Shown: positions 29,268-37,520 of the stretch, in pieces | Layout of the letters: the number at the start of each line of letters is the position of its first letter | Numbering within the stretch: position 1 is the first letter of the stretch | From: Iocasia fonsfrigidae | Lineage (GTDB): Bacteria > Bacillota > Halanaerobiia > Halanaerobiales > DTU029 | DNA length: 64,000 nt | Reading direction: 5' to 3' | Assembly: GCF_017751145.1 (NCBI RefSeq) | Contig: NZ_CP046640.1 | Coordinates: 3,328,137 to 3,392,136 of the forward strand | Notes under the pieces: model-generated | Told to the model about the DNA's origin: nothing | Seen by the model: the letters and a program-made list of their open reading frames with translations, nothing else | Databases searched by the model: none | Program-made: the position numbers and the translations under genes

Positions 29268-30278
29268 TTATTTTACAGGCGGATTAGATGATTTCCGCAC
29301 TTTTAAAACCGGCTCCAGTACCTTTATAGATTCTTCTAAATCATTATTATCGAGTAAATCTATTAAATATTGAGCAGCCAGTCTTCCTAATTCTTCTAAG
29401 GGTTCTGCTACCACTGTAAGTGGCGGATTAATAATTGAGGTTATAATACTTTCCCCATAACCAACCACTGCAAAATCATCTGGTATAAAATAAGCCCCCA
29501 TTTTGACTGCCTCAATCAGACCTACTGCAAGCAAATCACTTGTCACAAAAAAACCCTGCGGCAATTCACTTAATTTTGTGATCTTAAAAAAACTATCATA
29601 ACCATCTTTCCTTTTACCAGTTGTTTCAATAATATATTCTCTTTTTACCTTAATACCCTTTTCCTGATGTGCCTGGAAATAGCCATTTAATTTCTCAGAT
29701 TCAAGGTAATCTTCAGAAGAACCCATTATAATAGCAACCCTTTTGAGACCTTGATCCAGTAAATGTTTAGTTGCCAGATATCCCCCCATAGCATTATCCA
29801 CCAGAACAGTTGGAATCAAAATTTCTTCAGACAGACAATTAACCAGTACTATAGCATCTTCCTTATTAAGGGCTGTTCTCAAAATATTTTTATCTGCCAA
29901 TTCCCCACCCAGAATAATAGCCCCATCAACACGGTGCTTACTCACCAGGTCAAGATAAGCCTTTTCTCTTTCAAGGTCATTATTGGTATTACAGAGAATC
30001 ACCTGATAATTATTTTCATTGGCTATATCCTCAACCTTCTTAATGATTTCAGTATACCCGGGTGTGGTTAAATCTGATAATATAAGGGCCAAGATATGTG
30101 TTTCCTTTTTGGCCAGCCCCTGTGCCAGTTGATTTGGTTTAAAATTATATTCTTTGACAATATTAAGTATCTTTTCTTTAGTCTTTTCACTAACACCTGG
30201 TTTATTATTTATTGCCCTTGATACAGTTGATTCAGCCACACCAGCCATCCTGGCAATATCTTTTAATGTCAAGGGCAT
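29268..30278 (-). CDS. LacI family transcriptional regulator
   Basis: 336 residues. HTH and hinge helix in residues 1-55 (LTLKDIARMAGVAESTVSRA, ILNIVKEYNFKPNQLAQGL). The periplasmic-binding-like effector domain follows (ILALILSDLTTPGYTEIIKK, GYLATKHLLDQGLKRVAIIM, DFAVVGYGES). GGAGGAG lies upstream of the ATG. Two perfect LacI-type palindromes overlap its own promoter, so autorepression is likely. Effector sugar unknown; the co-transcribed ATPase suggests oligosaccharide uptake. Confidence 0.93.
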   Translation of the reverse strand: MPLTLKDIARMAGVAESTVSRAINNKPGVSEKTKEKILNIVKEYNFKPNQLAQGLAKKETHILALILSDLTTPGYTEIIKKVEDIANENNYQVILCNTNNDLEREKAYLDLVSKHRVDGAIILGGELADKNILRTALNKEDAIVLVNCLSEEILIPTVLVDNAMGGYLATKHLLDQGLKRVAIIMGSSEDYLESEKLNGYFQAHQEKGIKVKREYIIETTGKRKDGYDSFFKITKLSELPQGFFVTSDLLAVGLIEAVKMGAYFIPDDFAVVGYGESIITSIINPPLTVVAEPLEELGRLAAQYLIDLLDNNDLEESIKVLEPVLKVRKSSNPPVK

Positions 30279-30333
30279 TAAAAAATCTCCTCCTTAATCA
30301 AATATCAACTTACAGATATAACTCATTAAATGT

Positions 30334-30397
30334 ATTATATATTAAGTTTAAATATTTCGCAAGCGCTTGCAATATCATCCGCAAGCGCTTGCGGATG
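30334..30397 (-). promoter_or_regulatory. lacI promoter with two LacI-family operators
   Basis: Minus strand -35 TTGCGA (30357-30362) and -10 TATAAT (30334-30339), 17 bp apart. Operator 1, GCAAGCGCTTGC at 30359-30370, overlaps the -35; operator 2, the same 12-mer at 30381-30392, sits in a 22-bp perfect palindrome (30376-30397). Centres are exactly 22 bp apart, two helical turns. The CG-centred palindrome is the usual LacI-family site. Confidence 0.85.
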
Positions 30398-30490
30398 ACC
30401 AAAATACTATATATTCCTTTTGCTCTATTTTCCTCTCTTTTCCTCAAGCTTAGGAATCTTTTTATTTGAGAACAAAATGGCTCCGCCACC

Positions 30491-30760
30491 CTACTGCAAC
30501 TCAGAATCCCCTTCTGTTTTACGGTAGGGGTATTTAATATAAGATGATTCAAAAACCATCTTTGTAAGACATTCAGGACATGCCACTCCAGGCATTTCCC
30601 CTTCTTTCAATTTTTGAACCATTGCAAACTCATCTACTACAAAATCAGGTACATGATCATCCATCCCACACTTTGGACATCTATAAACATACCATTCTTC
30701 TTGGTGGTCCGGGGAATGGAATGGTAGTTCCCAGTTGTCTCGCTCTTTTTCGTCTTTCAA
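30491..30760 (-). CDS. Small zinc-ribbon protein of the IS, copy 1
   Basis: 89 residues, identical to the copy at 32089-32358. Two CxxC pairs (C28/C31 in YRCPKCGMDD and C61/C64 in ACPECLTKM) suggest one zinc ribbon. It begins 80 bp before the end of the transposase gene, in the +1 frame, so translation may be coupled. Not a protein I recognise; it could be an IS accessory factor. Its retention in both copies is only weak evidence, since the copies are nearly identical. Confidence 0.6.
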   Translation of the reverse strand: MKDEKERDNWELPFHSPDHQEEWYVYRCPKCGMDDHVPDFVVDEFAMVQKLKEGEMPGVACPECLTKMVFESSYIKYPYRKTEGDSELQ

Positions 30761-32051
30761 TTCTAGGATCCTCCTCCCATGGATATCTTTTTATATGTCG
30801 TCCATTTTCATCTGTATGTTCAAAATGATAAATAAAATCATGTTTAGGACTCCATATCTCATATAATACCATCTCCGAACCACATTTCCTACATATTAAT
30901 GGGTCTCTATCAAAACTTTTTATAATATTTTCTCGCCATCTCATTACTCTTTTTTTCTTTTCTACCACTATTAGTTTTAACTGTCTTTTCTTCATGTATT
31001 TCCATAGTGATACTATCTTTTTTACTTTTTTATTAAAACCTCTACTATATAACCCATATCTTCTTACCATCTTAAAATACTTTTTAGGTACATGCATTAT
31101 CAATCTACCTATAAAGTCTAATACATCAAGCAGTAATTCTTTTCTTTTTTTCGTATTATGGTCTTCATACCAAAACCTTACCTTCTTACCATCATACTCT
31201 AGTATTCTATATTCAGCCATAGCTGGACGTGCTAGATATCTACCAATATATCTAGTTGCACCTCTAGCATTAATTAGTCTAGATTCAGCATTTACATAAA
31301 ATCCATTAGGATATTTTTGATACAGTTCTCTTACTAAATTCTGAACCTTTAAGTCCTCTTTGAAATACTTTCGAAATATATTAAGTAATACTTTCTGCCA
31401 TGACTTTCTTAAATATGGATATGAAATATATCCAATATGCTTCCACTGCTTATATTTATCTAATGCTCCTTCTGTTAATAGAGCATGGATATGAGGATTA
31501 AACCCTACATCCCTCCCAAAAGTATGAACTACTGTTATTACTCCAACTTGATATTCTTTTTCCTTTGATTGTTTATCATAGTAATCTTGAATTAATTCAT
31601 TTACTGCATCGCACATATCTTTCAATAAATCTCTATGCCAATATACATACCCTCTTAATTGTTCTGGTAATGTAAATACTAAATGTCTATGACTTGTATC
31701 AAGTATATTCTCTACTTGTTTCTCAACCCAATTATCTATATATTTCTTGCCACATCGTACACAAAAACGACTTTTACAGCTAAATCCAATTATATGCTCA
31801 TGACCACATTCAAGACATTTATATAAAGTATATCCATTTTCAGGATTTCCACAACCCAATGCCCTTTCAACCTGTTCAATTACATCATCTATCATATCAG
31901 CTGGAACCACTTCTGATAATCTGTTATCTTTAAAGATTTTCCAGTTATTATTATGAGTAAATATTTTTTTAATCGTATGTTGTTTTTGTATCTCTTTTCT
32001 TTTCATAATACTTATTAATTCTATTAAGTTATCCACAAACCTGCTTAACAC
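30681..32051 (-). CDS. IS91 family transposase (HUH, Y2), copy 1
   Basis: 456 residues from a GTG at 32051; an ATG at 32006 is an alternative. An N-terminal zinc-binding region has C79, C82, C92, C97 and C100 (CLECGHEHIIGFSCKSRFC). The HUH motif is H187-I-H189 in GFNPHIHALL. The two catalytic tyrosines fit Y268 and Y272 in RYIGRYLARP, the YxxxY pattern of Y2 enzymes. A second CxxC (C387/C390) lies near the C-terminus. It should nick and join single strands during rolling-circle transposition. One residue differs from copy 2 (D233 versus G233). Confidence 0.9.
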   Translation of the reverse strand: MLSRFVDNLIELISIMKRKEIQKQHTIKKIFTHNNNWKIFKDNRLSEVVPADMIDDVIEQVERALGCGNPENGYTLYKCLECGHEHIIGFSCKSRFCVRCGKKYIDNWVEKQVENILDTSHRHLVFTLPEQLRGYVYWHRDLLKDMCDAVNELIQDYYDKQSKEKEYQVGVITVVHTFGRDVGFNPHIHALLTEGALDKYKQWKHIGYISYPYLRKSWQKVLLNIFRKYFKEDLKVQNLVRELYQKYPNGFYVNAESRLINARGATRYIGRYLARPAMAEYRILEYDGKKVRFWYEDHNTKKRKELLLDVLDFIGRLIMHVPKKYFKMVRRYGLYSRGFNKKVKKIVSLWKYMKKRQLKLIVVEKKKRVMRWRENIIKSFDRDPLICRKCGSEMVLYEIWSPKHDFIYHFEHTDENGRHIKRYPWEEDPRIERRKRARQLGTTIPFPGPPRRMVCL

Positions 32052-32088
32052 ATAATTTCCTATACCTGAACAAAATGGCTACGCCACC

Positions 32089-32358
32089 CTACTGCAACTC
32101 AGAATCCCCTTCTGTTTTACGGTAGGGGTATTTAATATAAGATGATTCAAAAACCATCTTTGTAAGACATTCAGGACATGCCACTCCAGGCATTTCCCCT
32201 TCTTTCAATTTTTGAACCATTGCAAACTCATCTACTACAAAATCAGGTACATGATCATCCATCCCACACTTTGGACATCTATAAACATACCATTCTTCTT
32301 GGTGGTCCGGGGAATGGAATGGTAGTTCCCAGTTGTCTCGCTCTTTTTCGTCTTTCAA
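32089..32358 (-). CDS. Small zinc-ribbon protein of the IS, copy 2
   Basis: Identical in sequence to the 30491-30760 product: 89 residues, CxxC pairs at 28/31 and 61/64, overlapping the 3' end of the copy 2 transposase gene by 80 bp in the +1 frame. Function unknown. Confidence 0.6.
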   Translation of the reverse strand: MKDEKERDNWELPFHSPDHQEEWYVYRCPKCGMDDHVPDFVVDEFAMVQKLKEGEMPGVACPECLTKMVFESSYIKYPYRKTEGDSELQ

Positions 32359-33649
32359 TTCTAGGATCCTCCTCCCATGGATATCTTTTTATATGTCGTC
32401 CATTTTCATCTGTATGTTCAAAATGATAAATAAAATCATGTTTAGGACTCCATATCTCATATAATACCATCTCCGAACCACATTTCCTACATATTAATGG
32501 GTCTCTATCAAAACTTTTTATAATATTTTCTCGCCATCTCATTACTCTTTTTTTCTTTTCTACCACTATTAGTTTTAACTGTCTTTTCTTCATGTATTTC
32601 CATAGTGATACTATCTTTTTTACTTTTTTATTAAAACCTCTACTATATAACCCATATCTTCTTACCATCTTAAAATACTTTTTAGGTACATGCATTATCA
32701 ATCTACCTATAAAGTCTAATACATCAAGCAGTAATTCTTTTCTTTTTTTCGTATTATGGTCTTCATACCAAAACCTTACCTTCTTACCATCATACTCTAG
32801 TATTCTATATTCAGCCATAGCTGGACGTGCTAGATATCTACCAATATATCTAGTTGCACCTCTAGCATTAATTAGTCTAGATTCAGCATTTACATAAAAT
32901 CCATTAGGATATTTTTGATACAGTTCTCTTACTAAATTCTGAACCTTTAAGCCCTCTTTGAAATACTTTCGAAATATATTAAGTAATACTTTCTGCCATG
33001 ACTTTCTTAAATATGGATATGAAATATATCCAATATGCTTCCACTGCTTATATTTATCTAATGCTCCTTCTGTTAATAGAGCATGGATATGAGGATTAAA
33101 CCCTACATCCCTCCCAAAAGTATGAACTACTGTTATTACTCCAACTTGATATTCTTTTTCCTTTGATTGTTTATCATAGTAATCTTGAATTAATTCATTT
33201 ACTGCATCGCACATATCTTTCAATAAATCTCTATGCCAATATACATACCCTCTTAATTGTTCTGGTAATGTAAATACTAAATGTCTATGACTTGTATCAA
33301 GTATATTCTCTACTTGTTTCTCAACCCAATTATCTATATATTTCTTGCCACATCGTACACAAAAACGACTTTTACAGCTAAATCCAATTATATGCTCATG
33401 ACCACATTCAAGACATTTATATAAAGTATATCCATTTTCAGGATTTCCACAACCCAATGCCCTTTCAACCTGTTCAATTACATCATCTATCATATCAGCT
33501 GGAACCACTTCTGATAATCTGTTATCCTTAAAGATTTTCCAGTTATTATTATGAGTAAATATTTTTTTAATCGTATGTTGTTTTTGTATCTCTTTTCTTT
33601 TCATAATACTTATTAATTCTATTAAGTTATCCACAAACCTGCTTAACAC
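32279..33649 (-). CDS. IS91 family transposase (HUH, Y2), copy 2
   Basis: 456 residues, identical to copy 1 except G instead of D at residue 233. All catalytic features are present (H187-I-H189, Y268/Y272, N-terminal Cys cluster), so this copy also looks intact. A DnaA-box-like TTATCCACA overlaps the start of the gene (33628-33636). Confidence 0.9.
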   Translation of the reverse strand: MLSRFVDNLIELISIMKRKEIQKQHTIKKIFTHNNNWKIFKDNRLSEVVPADMIDDVIEQVERALGCGNPENGYTLYKCLECGHEHIIGFSCKSRFCVRCGKKYIDNWVEKQVENILDTSHRHLVFTLPEQLRGYVYWHRDLLKDMCDAVNELIQDYYDKQSKEKEYQVGVITVVHTFGRDVGFNPHIHALLTEGALDKYKQWKHIGYISYPYLRKSWQKVLLNIFRKYFKEGLKVQNLVRELYQKYPNGFYVNAESRLINARGATRYIGRYLARPAMAEYRILEYDGKKVRFWYEDHNTKKRKELLLDVLDFIGRLIMHVPKKYFKMVRRYGLYSRGFNKKVKKIVSLWKYMKKRQLKLIVVEKKKRVMRWRENIIKSFDRDPLICRKCGSEMVLYEIWSPKHDFIYHFEHTDENGRHIKRYPWEEDPRIERRKRARQLGTTIPFPGPPRRMVCL

Positions 33650-33665
33650 ATAATTTCCTATACCT

Positions 33666-33687
33666 GAACAAAATGGCTACGCCACCC
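33666..33687 (-). repeat. Third copy of the IS origin end (remnant)
   Basis: GAAC followed by AAAATGGCTACGCCACCC is identical to the start of copy 2 at 32068, but the following bases (AGACTT) are unrelated to the IS. It is either the footprint of a lost third IS copy or the original target. Confidence 0.8.
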
Positions 33688-33761
33688 AGACTTAATCAAA
33701 ACATCAACTTTCTTAACTCAAACTATTTATTACCCATAGTTAATCAGCAAACTACTAACCA

Positions 33762-33885
33762 GACAAATATATTTGTTGGACGACTCTAGAAATTATCCGC
33801 AGGCAGGACGCCGAAGGAGAATTTCTAGACAGTAAGCGGAGGTAGGACACCGCAGCGCACGACAAGGGAAACAAATATATTTGTC
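33762..33885 (+). repeat. Structured repeat, copy B
   Basis: Perfect 16-bp inverted arms (GACAAATATATTTGTT at 33762-33777; its complement at 33870-33885) enclose a 92-nt core. The core has stem CTAGAAATT/AATTTCTAG around GGCAGGACGCC, a second hairpin AGCGGAGGTAGGACACCGC, then GCGCACGACAAGGG. It aligns without gaps to the 92-nt core of copy C. It lies beside the IS remnant. Confidence 0.85.
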
Positions 33886-33929
33886 GGTCTTCAAAGTTAT
33901 CCACAATTCTGCAAATCGCATAATTTATG
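33871..33929 (+). repeat. IS-end-like repeat D, copy 1
   Basis: The first 38 nt (ACAAATATATTTGTCGGTCT, then TCAAAGTTATCCACAATT) match 53454-53491 with two differences. The later part (AAGTTATCCACAA..CTGC....CATAATTT) also matches the transposase-start end of the IS91-like element (32026-32060, 33624-33658) over about 35 bp with interruptions. It may be a solo terminal end of a related element. Contains a DnaA-box-like TTATCCACA. Confidence 0.6.
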
Positions 33930-33984
33930 GTAGTATATAATAAAATTGACATTTAACGAAAATTAGCATTCTAAATATAGAAAA

Positions 33985-34017
33985 GCATAGGTAACACCAA
34001 GGAAGTAATACCTATGC
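33985..34017 (-). terminator. Terminator of the sugar ABC operon
   Basis: GCATAGGT and ACCTATGC pair over a 17-nt loop on the minus strand and TTTTC follows. It sits about 50 bp past the last permease stop; a small AGACA/TGTCT hairpin lies at 34021-34034. Confidence 0.7.
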
Positions 34018-34063
34018 CTAAGACAAAAATGTCTTCTATCTTTTAATTTTCAATAACTTAATA

Positions 34064-34993
34064 CTATATGGTTTTTTCCCTCATCTGACTATTTGTATGA
34101 TACATCGTTATAAAAACTACCATAATTAATACTATTCCTTTAATTCCTTCTGCCAGCACTCCACTAACATTAGCTAGAGTTAAGCCATTTTCTAAAATAC
34201 CTACTATTAAAGACCCAATAAATAATTTGTAAATTTTTGAAGATGTGCCACCTGTAACTGGAATACCTCCTGCAAATAATGCTAACAATACCTGTAGTTC
34301 AAAAAAATTACCCATCCCAGGGTCAACCCCACCAATTCGGCTTAAAGTAAAAACCCCTGCTACTCCAGACATAATTCCAGACATAATAAAGGCTAATATT
34401 TTCATTTTGCCTACTGGAACACCACTATATTGGGCTTTTACTTCATTAGCACCTATTATTTTTGAATAATAACCCATTTTAGTATATTCAAAAAAGTAAG
34501 CTATACTAATAATTAATCCTATAAATGTTGGAAATAATATATTGAAATTACTAAAAGCAAAAAGTTCAAATGGTATATATATTACTGTACCCTGACATAG
34601 GACAGCAACCAGAGCCCTAATTGCAATTAGTAAACCAAGTGTACAGGTAAGTGATGAAACTTTAAATTTGCTAACCACAACACCATTAATTAAACCAACT
34701 AATCCCCCAACTAACAAAACAGTCGGTATGATTGCCAGTAGACCATAATTATTAACCACTATACCTGTTAAAGTCGCTACTAACGCCAAGGTAGAACCCT
34801 GAGAAATATCAACACTTCCCTGTGCTACTACAAATATCATTCCTAATCCGCCTATCATAATTAATACCGTTTGATTAAAAATAGCTAACAAATTATTTGT
34901 TTTCCAAAACTTCCCACCAATAATTAAACTAAATAAAATTAGTAGTAGTAATAAGCCTATAAAAGGTACAATTTGTTCAAACTTTTTTTTCAT
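34064..34993 (-). CDS. Sugar ABC transporter permease (RbsC-like, CUT2), second
   Basis: 309 residues with about nine membrane helices. The cytoplasmic segment that contacts the ATPase is GYYSKIIGANEVKAQYSGVPVGKMKI, matching the xGxNxxAAxxxGI pattern of RbsC-type permeases. ISQGSTLALVATLTGIVV and GGIPVTGGTSSKIYKLFIG are also typical. Its ATG overlaps by one base the in-frame stop of the restored ATPase tail (TAATG), showing an originally coupled operon. Substrate probably a monosaccharide. Confidence 0.9.
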   Translation of the reverse strand: MKKKFEQIVPFIGLLLLLILFSLIIGGKFWKTNNLLAIFNQTVLIMIGGLGMIFVVAQGSVDISQGSTLALVATLTGIVVNNYGLLAIIPTVLLVGGLVGLINGVVVSKFKVSSLTCTLGLLIAIRALVAVLCQGTVIYIPFELFAFSNFNILFPTFIGLIISIAYFFEYTKMGYYSKIIGANEVKAQYSGVPVGKMKILAFIMSGIMSGVAGVFTLSRIGGVDPGMGNFFELQVLLALFAGGIPVTGGTSSKIYKLFIGSLIVGILENGLTLANVSGVLAEGIKGIVLIMVVFITMYHTNSQMREKTI

Positions 34994-36505
34994 TATATCA
35001 TCACCTCAACAATTGAGTTTTCACTAAACCCTTCATTTCTATTAAAAACTCTTTTCACCTTACCTTCTTTCATAACAATAATTCTATCAGATATACCTAT
35101 TAATTCCGGCAATTCATCAGATATTAATATCATCGCAATTCCCTGTTCTTTCGCTGCCACAATTCTGTTATATATATGCTTTTACTCCTACATCTACACC
35201 TCGGGTAGGACAATCTAAAATCATGATCTTATTGTCCTTTACCATCCAGCTGCCAATACTAACCTTTTGTTTATTACCTCCACTAAGTTCACCTACATTT
35301 TGTTCAATATTATTAGCTTTTATTTGGAAATTGTCTAATATATTTTGGGCAAATTTTTTCTTCTTGACAGGACTTATAAATCCAACAACACCTTTTAATA
35401 TATCTATCGAAGGTAAACAGATATTTTCTTTGATGCTTGCTGCTAACATTAAACCTTCATCATCACGATCTTTAGGCACATAGGAAATATCATTATTTAT
35501 TGCACTAAATATATCAGTAATATTATCCTGAGAGTATGGAAGGTATATCATTCCATCGTCTGCTTGAATTAATCCAAATAAAGCCTTTCCTAAAATATGT
35601 GTTCCACTCCCATTTAAACCAGCTAATCCCAAAATCTCACCCTGATAAAGAGAAAAATTGACATCTTCAAATTTATTATTATAAGACAGGTTTTTTACTT
35701 CCATAACTACTTTTTGTTCTTTATTTTTATTCTTTTCTATTGAATCAGATCTATGATACATATTTTTAATATCTCTTCCTACCATCAACCTTTTTAAACT
35801 ATCTTCATTTAGAGAACTACTCTCCACAGTATCTACTACTTCACCATCTTTCATAATAGTAATCTTATCAGCAAGGTCGATATTTTCCTGTAAGTCATGA
35901 GATATAAAAATAACAATTTTCTTATCTTTTTTTAACTTCTGAACCAATTCATAAAAAAATTCACGTTTATCCTGGGATAAGGCAGCAGTAATTTCATCAA
36001 AAATTATAATATCTGGGTCACCTAATAAAGCTCTAGTAAGTTCGACCAGTTTCTTTTCTTCCACTGATAAATCACGTGCAATAATATTAACTGGAATATT
36101 ATCTATCTTCCATTTTTTTAATTCTTTTTCAGCAGATCTATACAATTCCTTTCTATTTATAATTCCTTTATAACTAAACTTCTCTGTTTTACCCAGAAAA
36201 ATATTTTCAGCCACAGTTAAGTTCTGAACAAGTCCTAGCTCCTGTACAACAATACTGACCCCTTTACTATTGGCATCAACAGGACTTTCAGGATGGTATT
36301 CTCTACCATTCTTATTCATTTGACCTTCATCACTATTTAATATACCTGCTATAATAGATGAGATGGTTGACTTCCCGGAACCATTTTCTCCTACCAATCC
36401 TCTTATTTCACCTTTATCAAAAGAAAGACTAATGTTCTTGTTTGCGTGGGTTGGTCCAAAGCTTTTACTTATATTTTTTATTTGAAAGTAATTACTTTTG
36501 CTCAT
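34993..36505 (-). pseudogene. Sugar ABC transporter ATPase (RbsA-like), frameshifted
   Basis: The main frame (35168-36505) gives 445 residues with two ABC domains: Walker A GENGSGKST, LSVEEKKLVELTRALL, then GLNGSGTHILG and LSGGNKQKVSIGSWM. It stops right after DCPTRGVDVGVKAYI. The next frame continues the family sequence for 58 more residues (NRIVAAKEQGIAMILISDEL, then PELIGISDRI) and ends exactly at the permease start, restoring about 503 residues, the normal RbsA length. The break lies in a short TA tract at 35170-35178 and fits loss of two bases. Without the tail the second domain lacks its D-loop-to-H-loop part. It could be a true mutation, a phase-variable tract, or a sequencing error. 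Confidence 0.85.
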
Positions 36506-37434
36506 TTGACAACACCCCTCACATTTTTCTGAGAAATTCCAGCAATCACAACCACACTAAGACCTAAGATAACTTCCTGCCAGGTACCGGAGGGTACTCC
36601 TAATAAAGTTAATGTGTTAAATAACGCCGATATAGAGATTGCTCCAATGGTCGCACCAATAACTATATTTAATGTATTTTCCATTGCCTGTGCCATTAAA
36701 AAAGCAGCTAAAGGTTGAAAAATTAAGGCAATACTAGACAAGCCCGTTAAAGGCATTACCCGTCCTGCATAACTCTCATTTATTGCACCAGCTAACCCAA
36801 TAAATATTCCACCAATTAGAACTGCATAGATTTTAGCCTTTTCTACGTTAACACCCATTTTACTTGAAACCTCTTCATTACCACCCACTGCCTTAATATT
36901 TAATCCTATAGAAGTATAATTATAAAGAATATATGCCAAAACAAATCCTAAAAACCAAAAAATAATATTGTAAGGTATTAAACCAAGTGCACGGACTTTA
37001 TCTCCTAAATGAACAATTTCTTGTCCGTTTTTCACACACAAAAACGAATAATAAGCAACAGCAGACTCATAAATCATGGCCATCGCCAGACCAGTAACCC
37101 ATGAAGGTATCTTCAGTTTAGAAAAAACCTTGCAATTTATATATTCCAATAATAATCCCGTTATTAGTCCTCCACTTACTAAGCCCAGATAACCAAATTT
37201 TAACCCCAAAAAACCAGCAACAGTAGAAGCTACAACCATTACTGCACCTAAAGATAAGTCCATGATATCTGCTTTAAAAATAAAACATAAAGCCCATACA
37301 ATAAATGTGGGAATAATTGCATGACTTATAACAACACGAATATTTGATAAAATAAGGAATTTACCAGAAGTTATTATATGGAAGAATAACATAACTAATA
37401 TATAAATTATAAATAATCGTATTTTTCTAGACAT
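36502..37434 (-). CDS. Sugar ABC transporter permease (RbsC-like, CUT2), first
   Basis: 310 residues with about nine membrane helices. ADIMDLSLGAVMVVASTVAGFLG and GLNIKAVGGNEEVSSKMGVNVEK are the family's conserved membrane and ATPase-contact segments. It overlaps the ATPase start by 4 bp. Two different permeases in one unit suggest a heterodimeric channel, as in some CUT2 importers such as YtfT-YjfF. Confidence 0.9.
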   Translation of the reverse strand: MSRKIRLFIIYILVMLFFHIITSGKFLILSNIRVVISHAIIPTFIVWALCFIFKADIMDLSLGAVMVVASTVAGFLGLKFGYLGLVSGGLITGLLLEYINCKVFSKLKIPSWVTGLAMAMIYESAVAYYSFLCVKNGQEIVHLGDKVRALGLIPYNIIFWFLGFVLAYILYNYTSIGLNIKAVGGNEEVSSKMGVNVEKAKIYAVLIGGIFIGLAGAINESYAGRVMPLTGLSSIALIFQPLAAFLMAQAMENTLNIVIGATIGAISISALFNTLTLLGVPSGTWQEVILGLSVVVIAGISQKNVRGVVK

Positions 37435-37479
37435 ATATTTTTTTCATCCTCTCTTTTTTTAGCATTGCAACTAAGTTTT

Positions 37480-37511
37480 TATCAGGGATACCTAAATAGG
37501 TATCCCTGATA
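37480..37511. other. Perfect stem-loop between binding protein and permease genes
   Basis: TATCAGGGATACCTA and TAGGTATCCCTGATA pair over 15 bp around AA. No U-run follows on the minus strand, so it is more likely an mRNA-stabilising element that raises binding-protein levels over the membrane genes than a terminator (inference). Confidence 0.7.
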
Positions 37512-37520
37512 TATACAAAT

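Larger units (their letters stand above)
30474..32067 (-). mobile_element. IS91-like insertion sequence, copy 1
   Basis: 1594 bp between GAAC tetranucleotides at 30470 and 32068. Unit period 1598 bp, followed directly by copy 2. The end downstream of the transposase (30474-30491) reads, on the minus strand, GGGTGGCGGAGCCATTTT and then GTTC: a small hairpin beside a GTTC/GAAC target, as at the origin end of IS91 elements. No terminal inverted repeats and no target duplication are seen, as expected for rolling-circle elements. It contains a Y2 transposase and a small zinc-ribbon ORF. Confidence 0.85.
32072..33665 (-). mobile_element. IS91-like insertion sequence, copy 2 (tandem)
   Basis: Direct tandem repeat of copy 1 with the same 1598-bp period. 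The differences I found are the base in the origin hairpin (GGCTCCGCC in copy 1, GGCTACGCC in copy 2), one base changing D to G in the transposase, and one silent T/C at 31925/33523. The GAAC junctions at 32068 and 33666 fit target-adjacent insertion of one copy beside another. Confidence 0.88.

Noticed and set aside
30359-30397. CRISPR-like or origin-like repeat
   Set aside because: Only two copies of a 12-bp palindrome, directly over the lacI promoter; operators explain them.
30994-31299. Plus-strand open frames inside the IS copies (also 30580-30828, 32178-32426, 32592-32897)
   Set aside because: They are antisense to the transposase and zinc-ribbon genes. Their identity in both copies only reflects the duplication.
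33871-33910. Replication origin suggested by DnaA-box-like TTATCCACA
   Set aside because: Only single boxes are seen at each place and no dnaA, dnaN or AT-rich unwinding array is adjacent; the box belongs to the IS-end-like repeat.
37480-37511. Terminator after the sugar-binding protein gene
   Set aside because: The stem is perfect but no U-run follows on the transcribed strand, and the permease gene continues the operon.
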